Positions 1-11,463 of a stretch of 64,000 nucleotides of DNA are shown here, in pieces (position 1 is the stretch's first letter; each line of letters opens with the position of its first letter). The translations under genes were made by a program, and so were the position numbers. The notes below the pieces were generated by a model that searched no databases, had not been told where the DNA came from, and worked only from the letters and a program-made list of their open reading frames with translations. Location of the stretch: assembly GCA_026008535.1 (NCBI GenBank), contig BRKX01000002.1, positions 33,657,501 through 33,721,500 on the forward strand, in the 5' to 3' direction. Source of the DNA: Perilla frutescens. Its lineage: Eukaryota; Streptophyta; Magnoliopsida; Lamiales; Lamiaceae.

Positions 1-389
1 CCACCGACCTATATATTAATATCTAAGTTGGTTAGTTTTACACACATTGTTCATTTCACTGTGTCTGCGGTTAGGATTGAGAGAGAAAACAGTTATAGAT
101 CTCGATCTTCTTCTTCCTTCTGTGTGAGATAGAGCATCTTGCTCTTTGTGAGTAGGTGTGAGCTGTGATAGTGAAACTGAGGTTGCGTCTCGGCTTTATC
201 TACCGATGACTGTGTGGTGCTTTACAGTGATCTGGGGGGATTCTCTTGTAGACAGTTCCTAAGCCGCCAGTTTGATTGGTTTTCTAGATTATGAATTCTT
301 TTTTGTATTATTTCATTTTCTGTTAAATCTAGAGTGTAGATAGGCTTTATCGTGTAATCTTCGATTATTCATTGTATCTATCCCTAACA
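1..389 (+). repeat. 5' LTR of Copia-1 (truncated by window edge)
   Basis: This matches 9422-9834 with scattered substitutions and small indels and ends at the same TCCCTAACA. The mismatches along the alignment indicate an old insertion. Confidence 0.9.
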
Positions 390-390
390 A

Positions 391-402
391 TGATATCGGT
401 AG
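391..402 (+). other. Primer-binding site of Copia-1 (degenerate)
   Basis: Immediately after the 5' LTR the sequence TGATATCGGTAG resembles the usual plant PBS complementary to initiator tRNA-Met (TGGTATCAGAGC). The match is partial, as expected for a decayed element. Confidence 0.55.
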
Positions 403-2690
403 ACGATAGAGGTGATTCTTCGACTTCGTCGTCGATTGCTAAAATCCGTCTTCTCATCTACAGACGACTAAGGGTAAGACGGTGTACCTTCTCCTAAAGC
501 ACCGCTCTGGTAAAATGGTTGAATCCTCTTATTTTTTCGCTTCTTAGTGATAGGAAGGCCTATAGGCTTGATTTCTAGAACGTGATACCCTGTATTTTCT
601 TGGGGTTTTCATGCTCAGATCTTGGTTTCTTGTGTTCCTAGTTCTTCTGTTGTCATATAATAGAGATTTCTCACCCCTTGAATCTCGTTCGTTGTTTTTC
701 TTACACTCTTGCTCCAGATCTGTGTGATCCTCTGTTGGACATGTTAAGCTCAAGAAAATTGGTATATTTCCCAAGAGATTTGTGTATCTCTTGTCCAAAA
801 GACATTTAGTGACCCTCTGCGCAGTCGATAAATCGACCCGTGAACTGGGAAATCCTACTCTCTATTATTTGGACGGCTTTTGTTCTTTTTATTTTTCTAA
901 TTCTCTTGTTCTATTTTATTCTTTGCAGTGTTCTCGTGGTTCGTATTGTTGGTGGAGTGTGGTTTCTCCTACTTTGTGTGCTCTGGTAATTTTTTCCCTC
1001 TTGTTGTTTCAACATGGCTGTGAATGCATATGGTATGGTGTCATTTAATGGGAAAATAATTTTAATATCTAGAAATAGAAAATAAAAAGTGTCTTGATAC
1101 AACGTGTTGTGTTGTTAAAGACATTAGTGGTGCTTTTGTTGAAATTTGATGAAAGCACGATAAGCATCAAAGAATCAAATCCAAAAATGCCATTAAAGGG
1201 TTCGAAGATTGTTATGTTGTTCAAAATTAAAAATTGGAGATCAAGGTTTGAAGAACACACGTGCATAGATTTATTCGAGCATGTTGGCAGCCCATGAAGT
1301 TTAATTAATTCAGCCCATGTTCAAGTATTAGAGCCCAAGTTTGAAGGCCCAAAGTTGTTGGGTTTATTTTATCCATAGTTAGATTTTATTATTTTATTTT
1401 TGTTATTTATTTATGAATTTTCATTTTTTTTATTTAGGGATTTTCTAGAAGGTCTTATTTGTTAGGTAATTAGAGTTATAATCATGAAAACTTCTTTCCT
1501 AGTTAGAATTCTAATTATGGTAGGTTTCAAACTACACTAGTATTAATAGGACCCCTCTGTATCATTATTATTCAGACGTTGCATGAAATAAAGAGTTATT
1601 TTCTCAATTGTCTCACGATCTTTTGTTGATCAACTAAACGTTTTTTTTATTTAGTCATAAATCACCATTCTTAGAAGATAGCATCTTTAAGTCTCAATTC
1701 AAGGGAATATTCTAATTCACTCGAGGGATTAGGTGAACTCGCTATCGAGGAGATTCCAAGTGAAGTACGTTTCGTGGATCAAGTGTTCACGGGGTTTGCT
1801 TTCATGTTTCAACTTATTCGATTATCATCATCACCGATCGCTGTCGACTTCCTCCTCCAGTCCGCCGTCGTCCGTCTCGACTTCAACACGTGAGTTCCAT
1901 CCAATCATCAAGTCATCTTCATCTAAGTAAGTTCCTTCTGTTGTGTACATGGTTGAAGAGGTTGGGTAGGAGGTCGGATGTTGTGGCAGAGGAGAAAGAG
2001 TGAAAGATTGAATTTTTGAGTTGATGCTCTAAATCAATTAAATCCATAATTTGGGAAATTGGTGGTCAAAGTGAAGAGAAGACCAGTTGAGTAAATAGGC
2101 TCTGGGCTTTTATTTATTAGTTATGTTACTTTTCTAAAAAGTGGCCCAGTAATCTTTTTAGTGAGGCCCATTGTATTTAGAGTTAATTTTTAATTCTCTT
2201 GTGTAGGGTATATATACCCCATAATTTCATGGGATGCCTAAGAAGAAAATTACTCAAAATTCTCCCATTTCTTCTCGTCAGTCTCTCTCTAAAATTCTTC
2301 TCAATTTCTCCCATTTCTACTACCTAAATACCTTCAAGATATCAAAAAATGTCTAAAATTTCCGGGATCACAACATCTTCATTCCGATCCATAAGCCTTC
2401 GCCCCAAACCGAATCCATATTTGTCGTTCCACAAATCTGTCCCAAGTCATTCTATTAGCCTTGTTACTGTGTTTCATTTATGTTGGTCATTGTCTACATA
2501 CTCTAGGTGTCTAGTATTCGAGTATAAGTCCAGCTATATATCGAGTCTTTTACTAGTTTATTTTGTATATTTCGTTATTTGAGTCAATAGTTTGGATTGA
2601 ATCTTTCTACCGCTGACCTGTTCATTCTTAAGTCTTCCGCGCGTTTCTCTATCAGTGTTGATCTTCTGCTGAGATCACATCAAAACTGAC
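403..2690. other. Copia-1 leader with unexplained inserted sequence
   Basis: No intact gene is visible. A short stretch near 1014-1080 reads like the start of a copia gag in the + frame and then breaks off; gag similarity resumes near 2690. Between them the sequence has its own promoter-like parts, including a TATA-like run near 2210 followed by a CT-rich leader, and repeated GGCCCA-type tracts. This suggests one or more inserted LTR fragments of another family. I could not find paired LTRs or a target duplication. Confidence 0.4.
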
Positions 2691-3350
2691 ACTCTTACTA
2701 AACGTGATGAGATGAATGAGCTTGCTTGTTTAACTATTATGTTGAATCTTAGTAATTCTGTCATTAGAAAAGTGGGTGACTTGACTTCTGCAAAAGAATT
2801 ATGGGATAAACTGGAAGAACCATATACTCAAACATCTTTTGCCTGTTGCATGTATTTGCTTGAGAAATTGTTTAAATTTAAGCTTGATATGTCTAAACTC
2901 CAAAGATATTAATGAAAATGTTGATATGTTTGCAAAACTTGTTCAGGACATTAAGCTTTCTGGTGATAAAATAATTGACCATTACACAAATATTGCTCAT
3001 TTGAATATTATTCCTGAATCCCATGCTGATGTGAAATCTGCTATTAAATATGGCAGAGATAGTGCTTCACTTGATGTTATAATCAGTGCCCTTAAATCTA
3101 AGGAATTGGAGTTACTTGAAACTTGAGGGAGTAGTGGTTCTACTGAGTCTAATGTTATACATGCTAGGGGTAGGGAGAAACAAAGACCTTCTTTTGAAAA
3201 TGGGGGTAAAAAGGGGGAAAAAAGAAATCTATGTCTGAATCAAAACAGAGATTTAGAAGAAAATGTTATAGTTGTGGAGATCCTGATCACTATATTAAAA
3301 ATTGTCCTAAGCCAAAGAAATCTAAGAAAAAAAAAGCTGACTAAGTTAAT
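2690..3350 (+). pseudogene. Copia-1 gag remnant with zinc knuckle
   Basis: Two overlapping frames (2712-2912 and 2839-3126) read as a copia gag core with motif LWDKLEEPY, so a frameshift lies near 2880. Further on, around 3264-3306, a CX2CX4HX4C zinc knuckle (CYSCGDPDHYIKNC) is readable. Stops at 3124-3126 and about 3343 break the frame. Gag would package element RNA; this copy cannot be made as one protein. Confidence 0.85.
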
Positions 3351-3905
3351 TTGGCTAATGGTGATAATATGGGTGACTGCTACATGCTTATACATGCTTC
3401 CACTACTTTTGATAATGACATGAATGGTGTTGTGCATGATTCTAAATGGTTAATTGATTCTCGATGCACTTTTCATATTTCCCCATTTAAGAACATTTTC
3501 TCATGTTTTAAAGAAATTTCAAATGACTTTGTGTCCATGACTAATGAGAAAAAGTGTAAAGTTGAAGGAATTGGTGATATTTGCCTTAAATTTGACTCTG
3601 GCTCTATGCATACTCTAAAAAATGTTAGATATGTCCCTGATTTATGCTACAACTTGATTTCTTGTGCTACATTAGAATATGAAGGGGTTGAGAGAAAATG
3701 GGAGAATGGTGTGATGAAAATCATGACAGGTTCTCTGGTTATCTTTAAAGCATTAAAAAGGAATAATTTGTACATTTGTAATGCTCAACCTGCTCCTGTT
3801 CATAGCTATGTGCATGTTGTTAATACTGGTAAGACTGTGATATGGCATAATAGATTAGGTCATATGAGTAACAAGGGTTTTAATATCATGAAAAGAAATG
3901 GTTAG
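3351..3905 (+). pseudogene. Copia-1 protease and GAG-pre-integrase remnant
   Basis: The 184-residue open stretch begins with an aspartic-protease-like region. The usual D-S/T-G catalytic site appears altered: the frame reads WLIDSRCTFHIS where copia proteases normally have W-x-x-DSG-C/A-x-x-H. It continues into the GAG-pre-integrase motif WHNRLGHMSNKG and then hits a stop. The loss of the DSG glycine suggests an inactive protease. Confidence 0.85.
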
Positions 3906-4900
3906 TTTGGTACATATTATGTGCATTAGTTACCTTTTTGTGATGCATGTGTGTTGGGCAAACAACATAAAATCCAATTTTCTGTTAATGTTTCTCCTCA
4001 CATGACTAAATGTTCTTCAATCCTTGAACATCTTCATGCTGATGTGTGGGGACCTGCATCTGAAGTCATTCATGGTGGCAACTATGGTTGATGATTTCTC
4101 TAGAAATGTGTTGGTTTTTTCTTATGAAACATAAATCTGATGTGTTTGAAAAATTCAAAACTTGAAAATCTTTAATTGAAAACTAGACTGACAAGAAGAT
4201 AAAGACCTTAAGAACTGATAATGGCCTGGAGTTTTGTAATACCTAAATTGATACTTTGTGTGACCAATCTCGTATTAAAAGGCATAAATCTATTCCTTAT
4301 ACTCCTCAACAAAATGGGGTTGCTGAGAGAATGAATATGACCTTGCTAGACAGAGAGAGGAGTATGAGAGTCTTGTCTAGTTTGTCTAAGAAGTGTTGGG
4401 TGAGGCTCTTATGACTGCTGCATCATAATCAATAGGCCTCGTTCTATTCCTTTAAAATGCCAGTGTCCTGAATTTGTTTTTATTAGAAAACCTGTTGATT
4501 TATCTCATTTGAGAGTGTTTATGTGTGTTGCATCCATGCATCAAAAGGGTGATAAACTGGAACCAAGGTCAAGAAAATGTGTTTTCCATGTTATCCTGAA
4601 GGTGTAAAGAGCTATAAACTATGGGTAAAAGACGAACCTGGTTTTAAAACTGCTATCAACAGATATGTGATTTTTAATGAATCTATTTTCCCATGTTTAT
4701 CTGATTGTGTGACTGCATCTATGCCTATTTTCAGTACCACTTTGTTTGAGGTAGAGCCTTCTGCCTTGTTCAAACCCTTTGATCAGAATGATCTTATTAC
4801 TAATGAGTTTGATGTGTTACAAAACCCTCAATCTGATCATATTGACTCGGAATTTGGAACTCCCAGTGATTTCTACTTCTGATTTTGATACTTCATCTAA
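3906..4900 (+). pseudogene. Copia-1 integrase remnant, multiply frameshifted
   Basis: Short pieces in changing frames match a copia integrase core: a His/Cys region near 3940-3970, an LHADVWGP-like block near 4030, a TDNG-like block near 4215, and TPQQNGVAERMN near 4300-4335. Stops and frameshifts separate them. The piece at 4577-4882 matches the region linking integrase to reverse transcriptase. Confidence 0.8.
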
Positions 4901-5936
4901 GCATGTTAATTTGCAAGATTTTCAGTTGGCTAAAGATAGACCTCGCAGGAATATTGTAAAACTAATAAGATTTGCTGACTGTAATTTGTTTGATTTTGCA
5001 TATAATGTGTTTGAATCTCTGGATAGAAGTGAACCAAAAACCTATAAACAGACTATGAAGCCATCTGACTTTAGGTTATGGATTGCTGCTATGGATAAAG
5101 AAATGAAATCCTTGCATGTGAATAAAATCTGGGAGTTAGTTCCTAGGCCTCATAACTACTCTATGGTGGATTGTAAGTGGTTGTTTAAAATCAAAAATGA
5201 GTTTGATTCTGTGAGATTTAAAGCTAGATTGGTGGCTAAGGGTTTCACTCAAAGGGGGGAGTAGATTGCACTAAAAATTTTGCTTATGTTGTTAAGCTTA
5301 CTACTGTGAGAATAATGCTTGCCTTAGTAGCTCATTTTGACTAGGAACTTGAGAAAATAAATATCACTACTGCTTTCGTTCATGGTGACCTTGATAAACA
5401 TATTCACGTGAATCAGTCAAGGGGCTATGTTGATTGCACTGTATGGTTGTTAAAGAAATCTCTCTATGGTTTAAAGCAATCTTCTAGGCAGCGGAACATC
5501 AAATTTGACAATTGCATGAAATCTTTAAAGTTCAGTAGAAGCATGTATGATCATTATTTGTACTTTAAATATGTGAGTTCAGTGCTTATGTTCCTGCTGA
5601 TTTATGTTGATGATATGCTCTTAGTCAGTCCCTATCATGAATCTATCAAACATGTTCAAAAATGTCTAAGTGATAACTTTGAGATAAAAGATTTAGGGTA
5701 AGCTAAGAAAATTCTTGGCATGTGTATAACTATAGACAAAAAGAACAACATACTTAATTTAAGTCAAGATAACTATGTGGAAAAGATTCTGTCTAAGTTT
5801 GCTATATCTGATGCAAAGCCTATTAATGTGCCCCTTACTTCTCATTTTTATTAAGTAAAGATTAGTTTCCTAAGACTGATTCTGAAATTGATGATATGAA
5901 AAATGTGCCCTACTCAAATGCTCTAGGATCTATTAT
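4900..5936 (+). pseudogene. Copia-1 reverse transcriptase remnant
   Basis: Blocks typical of copia reverse transcriptase are readable: MDKEMKSLHVNKIWELV near 5092, KARLVAKGFTQ near 5220-5255, KSLYGLKQSSRQ near 5455-5490, and the catalytic box YVDDMLL near 5605. Stops near 5262, 5342 and 5699 and small indels break the frame. The region ends where the CACTA element inserted at 5937, inside the conserved segment before RNase H. Confidence 0.88.
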
Positions 5937-6247
5937 CACTACAAAAAAATTCCGATTTAGCGACGGGGTTTTCCGTCGCTATACCCGTCGCAAAATCCTG
6001 TAGAGCGACGGGAAATTCCGTCGCTATATCCGTAGCCTTGGCGACGAGTTTGGCGGATAGCGACGTCGCTATCTAGCGACGGGGCACCCCGTCGTTATAT
6101 CCGTCGCTAAAATTATAATTTAAAATTTTGAAATTATTGATTGGCCCGGCCCGTGAATGAGCCCCCGATTCGGGGGCTCGGCCATGAATGGGCCGACCCG
6201 ATGAAAAGCCCGCGCCCAAGCCCATTAAGAATAATTGTGTATAATAT

Positions 6248-6313
6248 GCACCTAAGAGGATTCGAACATGTGACCTCCTAGAAGGAGGGTCAAACACTTA
6301 TCCATTGGGGCAA
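6248..6313 (-). repeat. tRNA-Arg(UCU)-like relic inside CACTA-1
   Basis: On the minus strand the stretch reads like a worn tRNA: a D-arm-like CAATGGATAAGT, an anticodon-arm-like hairpin with 7-nt loop CTTCTAG (anticodon UCU position), and a T-loop/B-box GTTCGAATCC. The T stem and acceptor stem do not pair well, so it is not a working tRNA gene. It is probably a tRNA-derived piece of a SINE or a captured tRNA. Confidence 0.4.
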
Positions 6314-6613
6314 GTTCAATTGATGTTATATTGATAGTTTAAATAATATATATACTTATATGATTTTTTCATAATTTATTTTTCTTTATCTCCATAAATT
6401 AAAAGTGTTATATTTTTATTAATATATTTATATTTATTTGTGCACAAATATATATATATATATAATATTGATATTATATTGTATTATATATTTGTATATA
6501 AGAACTATAATTTAAGGTGATGCTTATTAAGTATCCATGCATACAAAAATTATATATGTAATATAAATTTAATATGGAGAAAGATTATAGAAGTTTTTAA
6601 TTAAATTATTTTA

Positions 6614-6617
<4 letters not shown>

Positions 6618-6648
<31 letters not shown>
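6618..6648. repeat. (TA)n microsatellite
   Basis: About 14 uninterrupted TA units lie within CACTA-1. Confidence 0.95.
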
Positions 6649-6649
<1 letters not shown>

Positions 6650-6735
6650 TGGTGAAAATGTGGTTAAATAGTCTTACTTTGTGTTTCATACTAAATATCA
6701 TAATGAATTAAATTATTTTTACTTACATAATAAAT

Positions 6736-8034
6736 AACTTTAGTTTATAATTAAAAATTAAAATCCATTATATACTATATTATGTATATATTTTCATAGT
6801 ATATTTTAGTTTGTTAATGTATAATTGATTAATCTTGTAGTAGTAACTATAATAAATATTATGTTAAACTTAATATATTTTTTAAATATATAATAATATA
6901 TTAATTAGTTTATTTATAAGAATACTAATAAAGCTAATTTGTATAAATTTGTATTTAATAAGAAAATAATACAAATTTAAAGATATGATATTAATAAATG
7001 TGTATAATTGCGATATCATTTTTTCAAAAATTAAAATAAATGAATAAAAATATAAAAATGATTTTAATAGGGAGAATATTTGTATTAGAATAGATTGAAA
7101 TCATAATTTTAATTATTTTAAAAATAATTAAATAAAAGTTAAAAAAATAAAAAAAATTAAAAATTACTTTAGTTTATAATTAAAAATTAAAATCCATTAT
7201 ATACTATATTATGTTTATATTTTCATAGTATATTTTAGTTTGTTAATGTATAATTGATTAATCTTGTAGTAGTAACTATAATAAATATTATGTTAAACTT
7301 AATACATTTTTTAAATATATAATAATATACTAGTTAGTTTATTTATAAGAATACTAATAAAGCTAATTTGTATAAATTTGTATTTAATAACGAAATAATA
7401 CAAATTTAAAGATGTGATATTAATAAATGTGTATAATTGCGATATCATTTTTTCAAAAATTAAAATAAATGAATAAAAATATAAAAATGATTTTAATAGG
7501 GAGAATATTTGTATTAGAATTGATTGAAATCATATTTAATTATTTTAAAAATAATTGAATAAAATTTAAAAAATAAATAAAAAATTAAAAAAAATTAAAA
7601 ATTACTTTAGTTTATAATTAAAAATTAAAATCCATTATATACTATATTATGTATATATTTTCATAGTATATTTTAGTTTGTTAATGTATAATTGATTAAT
7701 CTTGTAGTAGTAACTATAATAAATATTATGTTAAACTTAATAAATTTTTTAAATATATAATAATATACTAATTAGTTTATTTATAAGAATACTAATAAAG
7801 CTAATTTGTATAAATTTGTATTTAATAAGGAAATAATACAAATTTAAAGATGTGATATTAATAAATGTGTATAATTGCGATATTATTTTTTAAAAAATTA
7901 AAATAAATGAATAAAAATATAAAAATGATTTTAATATGGAGAATATTTGTATTAGAATAGATTGAAATCATATTTAATTATTTTAAAAATAATTAAATAA
8001 AATTTAAAAAATAAAAAAATAAAAAAAAAAATAA
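6736..8034. repeat. Three tandem copies of a 430-438-bp unit inside CACTA-1
   Basis: The phrase ACTTTAGTTTATAATTAAAA recurs at 6736, 7166 and 7604, giving periods of 430 and 438 bases. The rest of each unit is nearly identical, including a GCGATATCATTTTTT-type block and a shared AT-rich tail. The array makes up more than half of the element. Confidence 0.92.
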
Positions 8035-8277
8035 TAGCTACGGGGGTTCCCGTCGCTATTTCTGTCGCTAAGTTGTAGCGACGGGAACCCCCGTCACTAT
8101 ATTTATAAAAATAATGATATATTAAAATTTTAAAATCTAGCTACGGGATTCCCCGTCGCTAGAATTAGTTACGGGGAACCCCGTCGCTAGCCCCGTCGTA
8201 AAAATTTTCGTCACTAGTGGCGACCCGTGTCGGCCCCTCGCTAATTCCCGTCGCTAGAATGGACTTTTTTTATAGTG

Positions 8278-8910
8278 TATGTACCTAATGGTAAGTACTA
8301 GGACAGACATTGCCTATATTGTCAGTTGTCTAAGCAAGTATATGTCTAACCTTGGTATGCCTCATTGAGATGCTTTGAAGTGGTTGTTAAGATACTTGAA
8401 AGGTTCTATGCATGTGGGTTTATCTTTTTCTAAGCATGCTAAAGGAGTTGTGTTATCTGGCTATGTTGACTCAAATTATGTTAATGACATGGATAATAAG
8501 AAATCAACTACTCCATATGTGTTTACCCTATGTGGTTCCTGTATTAGTTGAAAATCTCAATTGCAACATATTGTAGCTTTATCTACTATTGAATCTGAGT
8601 ATGTTGCAATCACTGAGTTAATGAAAAAAGCTATATGGTTGAAAGGTGTCTTATCTAAAATTGATTTTCTGAAAGATAAGCTTACTGTGTTTTCTGACAT
8701 TCAATCTGCTATATAGTTATGTAAAATCATGTCTTCCATAATAGAACAAAACATATTGATGTCAGATTTCATTTTATAAGAGATGTGGTAGATAAACATA
8801 TCATTTGTCTTGAGAAAATCCACACCGATTTAAATCCTGATGATATGGGAAGTGTTTACCTTTAGAGAAACATGTTTTCAGTTTGAAAATACTCAATCTT
8901 GACACTGGTT
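8278..8910 (+). pseudogene. Copia-1 RNase H and C-terminal remnant
   Basis: Readable blocks include an RTDIAY-like segment near 8300, YLKGSMHVGL near 8393-8425, and STIESEYVAITELMKKAIWL near 8582-8645, the copia RNase H signature. In-frame stops near 8365, 8550, 8716 and 8776 show it is dead. It continues directly from the reverse transcriptase once the CACTA insertion is discounted. Confidence 0.87.
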
Positions 8911-9337
8911 AGTTGTTTTTGCAGGTATTTCTTCTCTGATATAGCAGATGGTCTTCAATAATAATTTAAGTACTTTGCATACTGTGTGTTAGCTAAAAGT
9001 GACTGATGTTATTGTTGAAGTTCCATCTTCCATATTAGGGAATAGGTGGTGGACCTCAACCATAGTAAGAGGTCTGTAACTTACTATGTGTAAGTTAGTA
9101 CCTACAGCTGTGGTTGAAGTTCCACCTCCTTGGTTATTGCCCTGTTAGTTTACCCTGGTTATTTCTTGGTCTCTGTGACCATATCAAACTTTGTGTCTGA
9201 TTGTGCCAAACTTTGTGGTTGGTACTATCTCACTATTTGTCTTCTTTGTGAATTCAATAGCTGAGATAAACAATGATGATGATAATTCTACATGATCCCC
9301 TTCGGATGTGATCATCACAAATGTGCCAAGTGGAGAT

Positions 9338-9834
9338 TGTTGGAATGTTAGGCCCATTTGTTGGGCTTATTAGCTTATCCAAGAAAGGCCCAAGCTGCCC
9401 AGCCCATCTGCTTTGCCATATCCACCGACATATTAATATCTAAGATGCGGTTACTTTTACACACATTGTTCATTTTACTGTGTGTGCGGCTAGGGTTGAG
9501 AGAGAGAAAGCAGTTACAAATCTCAATCTTCTTCTTCATTCTTCCTCTTCTTCCTTCTGTGTGAGATAGAGCATATTCCTTTTTGTGAGTGAGTGTGAGC
9601 TGTGGTGGTGCAATTGAAGTTGCGGTTGTAGGCAGCTGGGCTTTATCTGCCAGTGACTGTGTGGTGCTTCACAGTGATTTGGGGATTCTCTTGTAGACGG
9701 TTCCTGAGCCGCCAGTCCGATCGGTTTTCTAGATTAGGAATTTTTTTTTGTATTATTTCATTTTCTGTTAAATCTAGAGTGTATATAGATTTTATCATAT
9801 AATCTTCGATTATTCATTATATCTATCCCTAACA
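9338..9834 (+). repeat. 3' LTR of Copia-1
   Basis: A 497-base repeat starts TGTTGGAATG just after a purine-rich tract (AAGTGGAGAT, about 9328-9337) and ends TCCCTAACA. The terminal TGTTGG and CTAACA are complementary-style LTR ends. Confidence 0.92.
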
Positions 9835-10840
9835 AACATGTTCAAAAGATTCACATTTTCAATTTTTTAAAATTTTAATGATATAGAAAATACACTACCG
9901 ATGAAAGAAAACTAAAAGATACACACGTATATAAAATAAAATTATAAATAGTCGTGAAAAAAAAAGGATGATTTGGATATAGAAGATAATATTATTAATA
10001 GTAGTAGTTATTTACTTAATTATTTATTTCATTTTTTTGTACGGTTTGAATTTTGAAAAGGAAATTAAAAAAATTGATGTCTACTCTGTTAGATGTTCAA
10101 TCAGAGGATATGGTCAATCGGAGCTACCTTTAAAGCATCGTTATAAGTTCCGGGTCTAAATTAAATTGTGTTAACATATGTCTATGAATTTGGACCTTAA
10201 AATTGGACAAGTACACTCGATAAAAGTGCGGATATTTGTAACTAAAATATTGTTGTAGTTAATGATAATCTTTTAATAAATTTACTATCACAAAGAATTG
10301 TGTCGAAAACATAGTTCTCGAAATAGAAAATATTTTCATAATCTCACAATTTTCTACTATTTGCAGTGTATGTTCTGACTTCTGAAAATTTAATTTGTAT
10401 CGTGCGAAAACATTTATCATAACGAAATTTGATTTTCATTTATTTTTTAATTCATTTATATTCATTAACATGAGTTTTAATCAGAATTTTATGCATATTG
10501 AGCATTGAGAATTTTTTAATCATGCCTACAAGAGAGATTCATTTTTCCAAATGAATATTTCAAAATACTTGAAATTTCACTTCTTTAGATTTTCATTTAC
10601 TAGCAATAAATAAATTTTTGGTGGTATACGATTCACCTCCAAATAATGAGAAGGTAATTCGATTCGTTTGCCACAACCAAATTAATGAGAGAGGAATGAA
10701 GTGTTGGTGGCAACTGGCAACCGTTAAGATTTTCAATTTTTCCAGAAAAACAGATTCATAATCTATGCATAGTCCTTGCTTTAGTTGTAGTCTTGTAGAT
10801 TTAATTGTAGAACCGATTATGGTTTCATGTGGGTGCAACG
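9835..10840. other. Intergenic DNA, nothing recognised
   Basis: This is AT-rich sequence without a supported gene. A minus-strand open frame at 10593-10838 has no recognisable similarity and looks like chance. Confidence 0.7.
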
Positions 10841-11463
10841 TGTTGGAAAATAGGATTTAATAAAGTGAGTTTGACTCATTTTATTCGATTTTTCGTGACT
10901 GAGATATTTAATTTTAGAGGAATTAAATACCGTGCGATTGTTCTATGTCGTGAGTAGATAATCGTAGTATTTTTATTTGCTCAAATTCAATTTTCGGTGA
11001 GTGAGAAATAAATGGTTGAAGTTGGTCACACGATTAGGCATTTATGGTGTGTGGGATAATGTGTTTAAGACACATTAAATAATCTCACATTGATTTCTTA
11101 ATCAAGTTAAGAAGTGTATTTAAGTGTATTAACACTTAAGTGAAGTAATTAAGTGCACAAGGATGTGGGCCATGAGCCCACACGCGCTCTCATCCGTGCC
11201 CGGTGCCCGTGCTCGACTCGTCCTCGGACTTGGACTTTGGACATACGTGGGCTTCCGGGACTTAGCCGCTCGGCTTGCCGGAATCTGCAAATCGATTCCG
11301 GTCTCTATTTGTTTTGTTTAAATTGTACTTCACTAGCCGAGGCGTATTTCAAGTAAAGTGTATTACACACAACACAACGGTGGTTATGCTTCTTCAATAA
11401 GGGAATTTGTGTAATTTGTAATTTATGCTTCTTCAATAAGAGAATTTGTGTAATTTGTAATTT
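10841..11463. repeat. LTR-like fragment (probably 3'-truncated)
   Basis: The stretch opens TGTTGGAAAATAGG, a typical LTR start. It has a pattern seen in plant LTRs: a TGTGGGATAAT/CTCACATTG region, tracts rich in AAGTGTATTAA, then a GC-rich GGGCCATGAGCCCA block. No partner LTR or clear end was found, so this is a tentative call. Confidence 0.35.
11384..11463. repeat. 39-bp direct repeat, two copies
   Basis: The unit starting TTATGCTTCTTCAATAAG occurs at 11384 and 11423 with one base difference (GGGAATT versus GAGAATT). Confidence 0.9.

Larger units (their letters stand above)
5937..8277. mobile_element. Non-autonomous CACTA (En/Spm) transposon, CACTA-1
   Basis: The element starts CACTACAAAAAAA and ends TTTTTTTATAGTG, giving imperfect CACTA inverted termini. 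It is flanked by a 3-bp target duplication TAT at 5934-5936 and 8278-8280, as expected for this superfamily. Many copies of TAGCGACGGG and its complement crowd both subterminal regions (about 5955-6110 and 8036-8260). There is no transposase reading frame; the interior is AT-rich tandem repeat plus a GC-rich patch. Deleting it with one TAT rejoins Copia-1, so it inserted into an existing copia element. Confidence 0.93.
1..9834 (+). mobile_element. Degenerate Ty1/copia LTR retrotransposon (Copia-1), 5' end outside window
   Basis: The same terminal sequence occurs at 1-389 and 9338-9834, both ending TCCCTAACA, and the right copy starts TGTTGGAATG, so these are LTRs. By alignment to the right copy the left LTR lacks about its first 84 bases because the window starts inside it. 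Domains between them run in copia order on the + strand: gag with a zinc knuckle, protease, GAG-pre-integrase, integrase, reverse transcriptase and RNase H. All carry stops or frameshifts, so the element is dead. It is interrupted by a CACTA element at 5937-8277 and apparently by further foreign sequence in its leader (about 1100-2690). The outer target duplication cannot be tested because the left end is not in the window. Confidence 0.93.

Noticed and set aside
6073..6297. 74-residue minus-strand open frame in CACTA-1
   Set aside because: It covers the tRNA-like relic and GC-rich repeat ends and shows no protein similarity.
6736..8034. CRISPR-like or centromeric satellite reading of the tandem repeat
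   Set aside because: Only three units of over 400 bases inside a bounded transposon, so neither fits.
11153..11356. 67-residue frame in a GC-rich patch
   Set aside because: The patch belongs to an LTR-like repeat and the frame lacks similarity.
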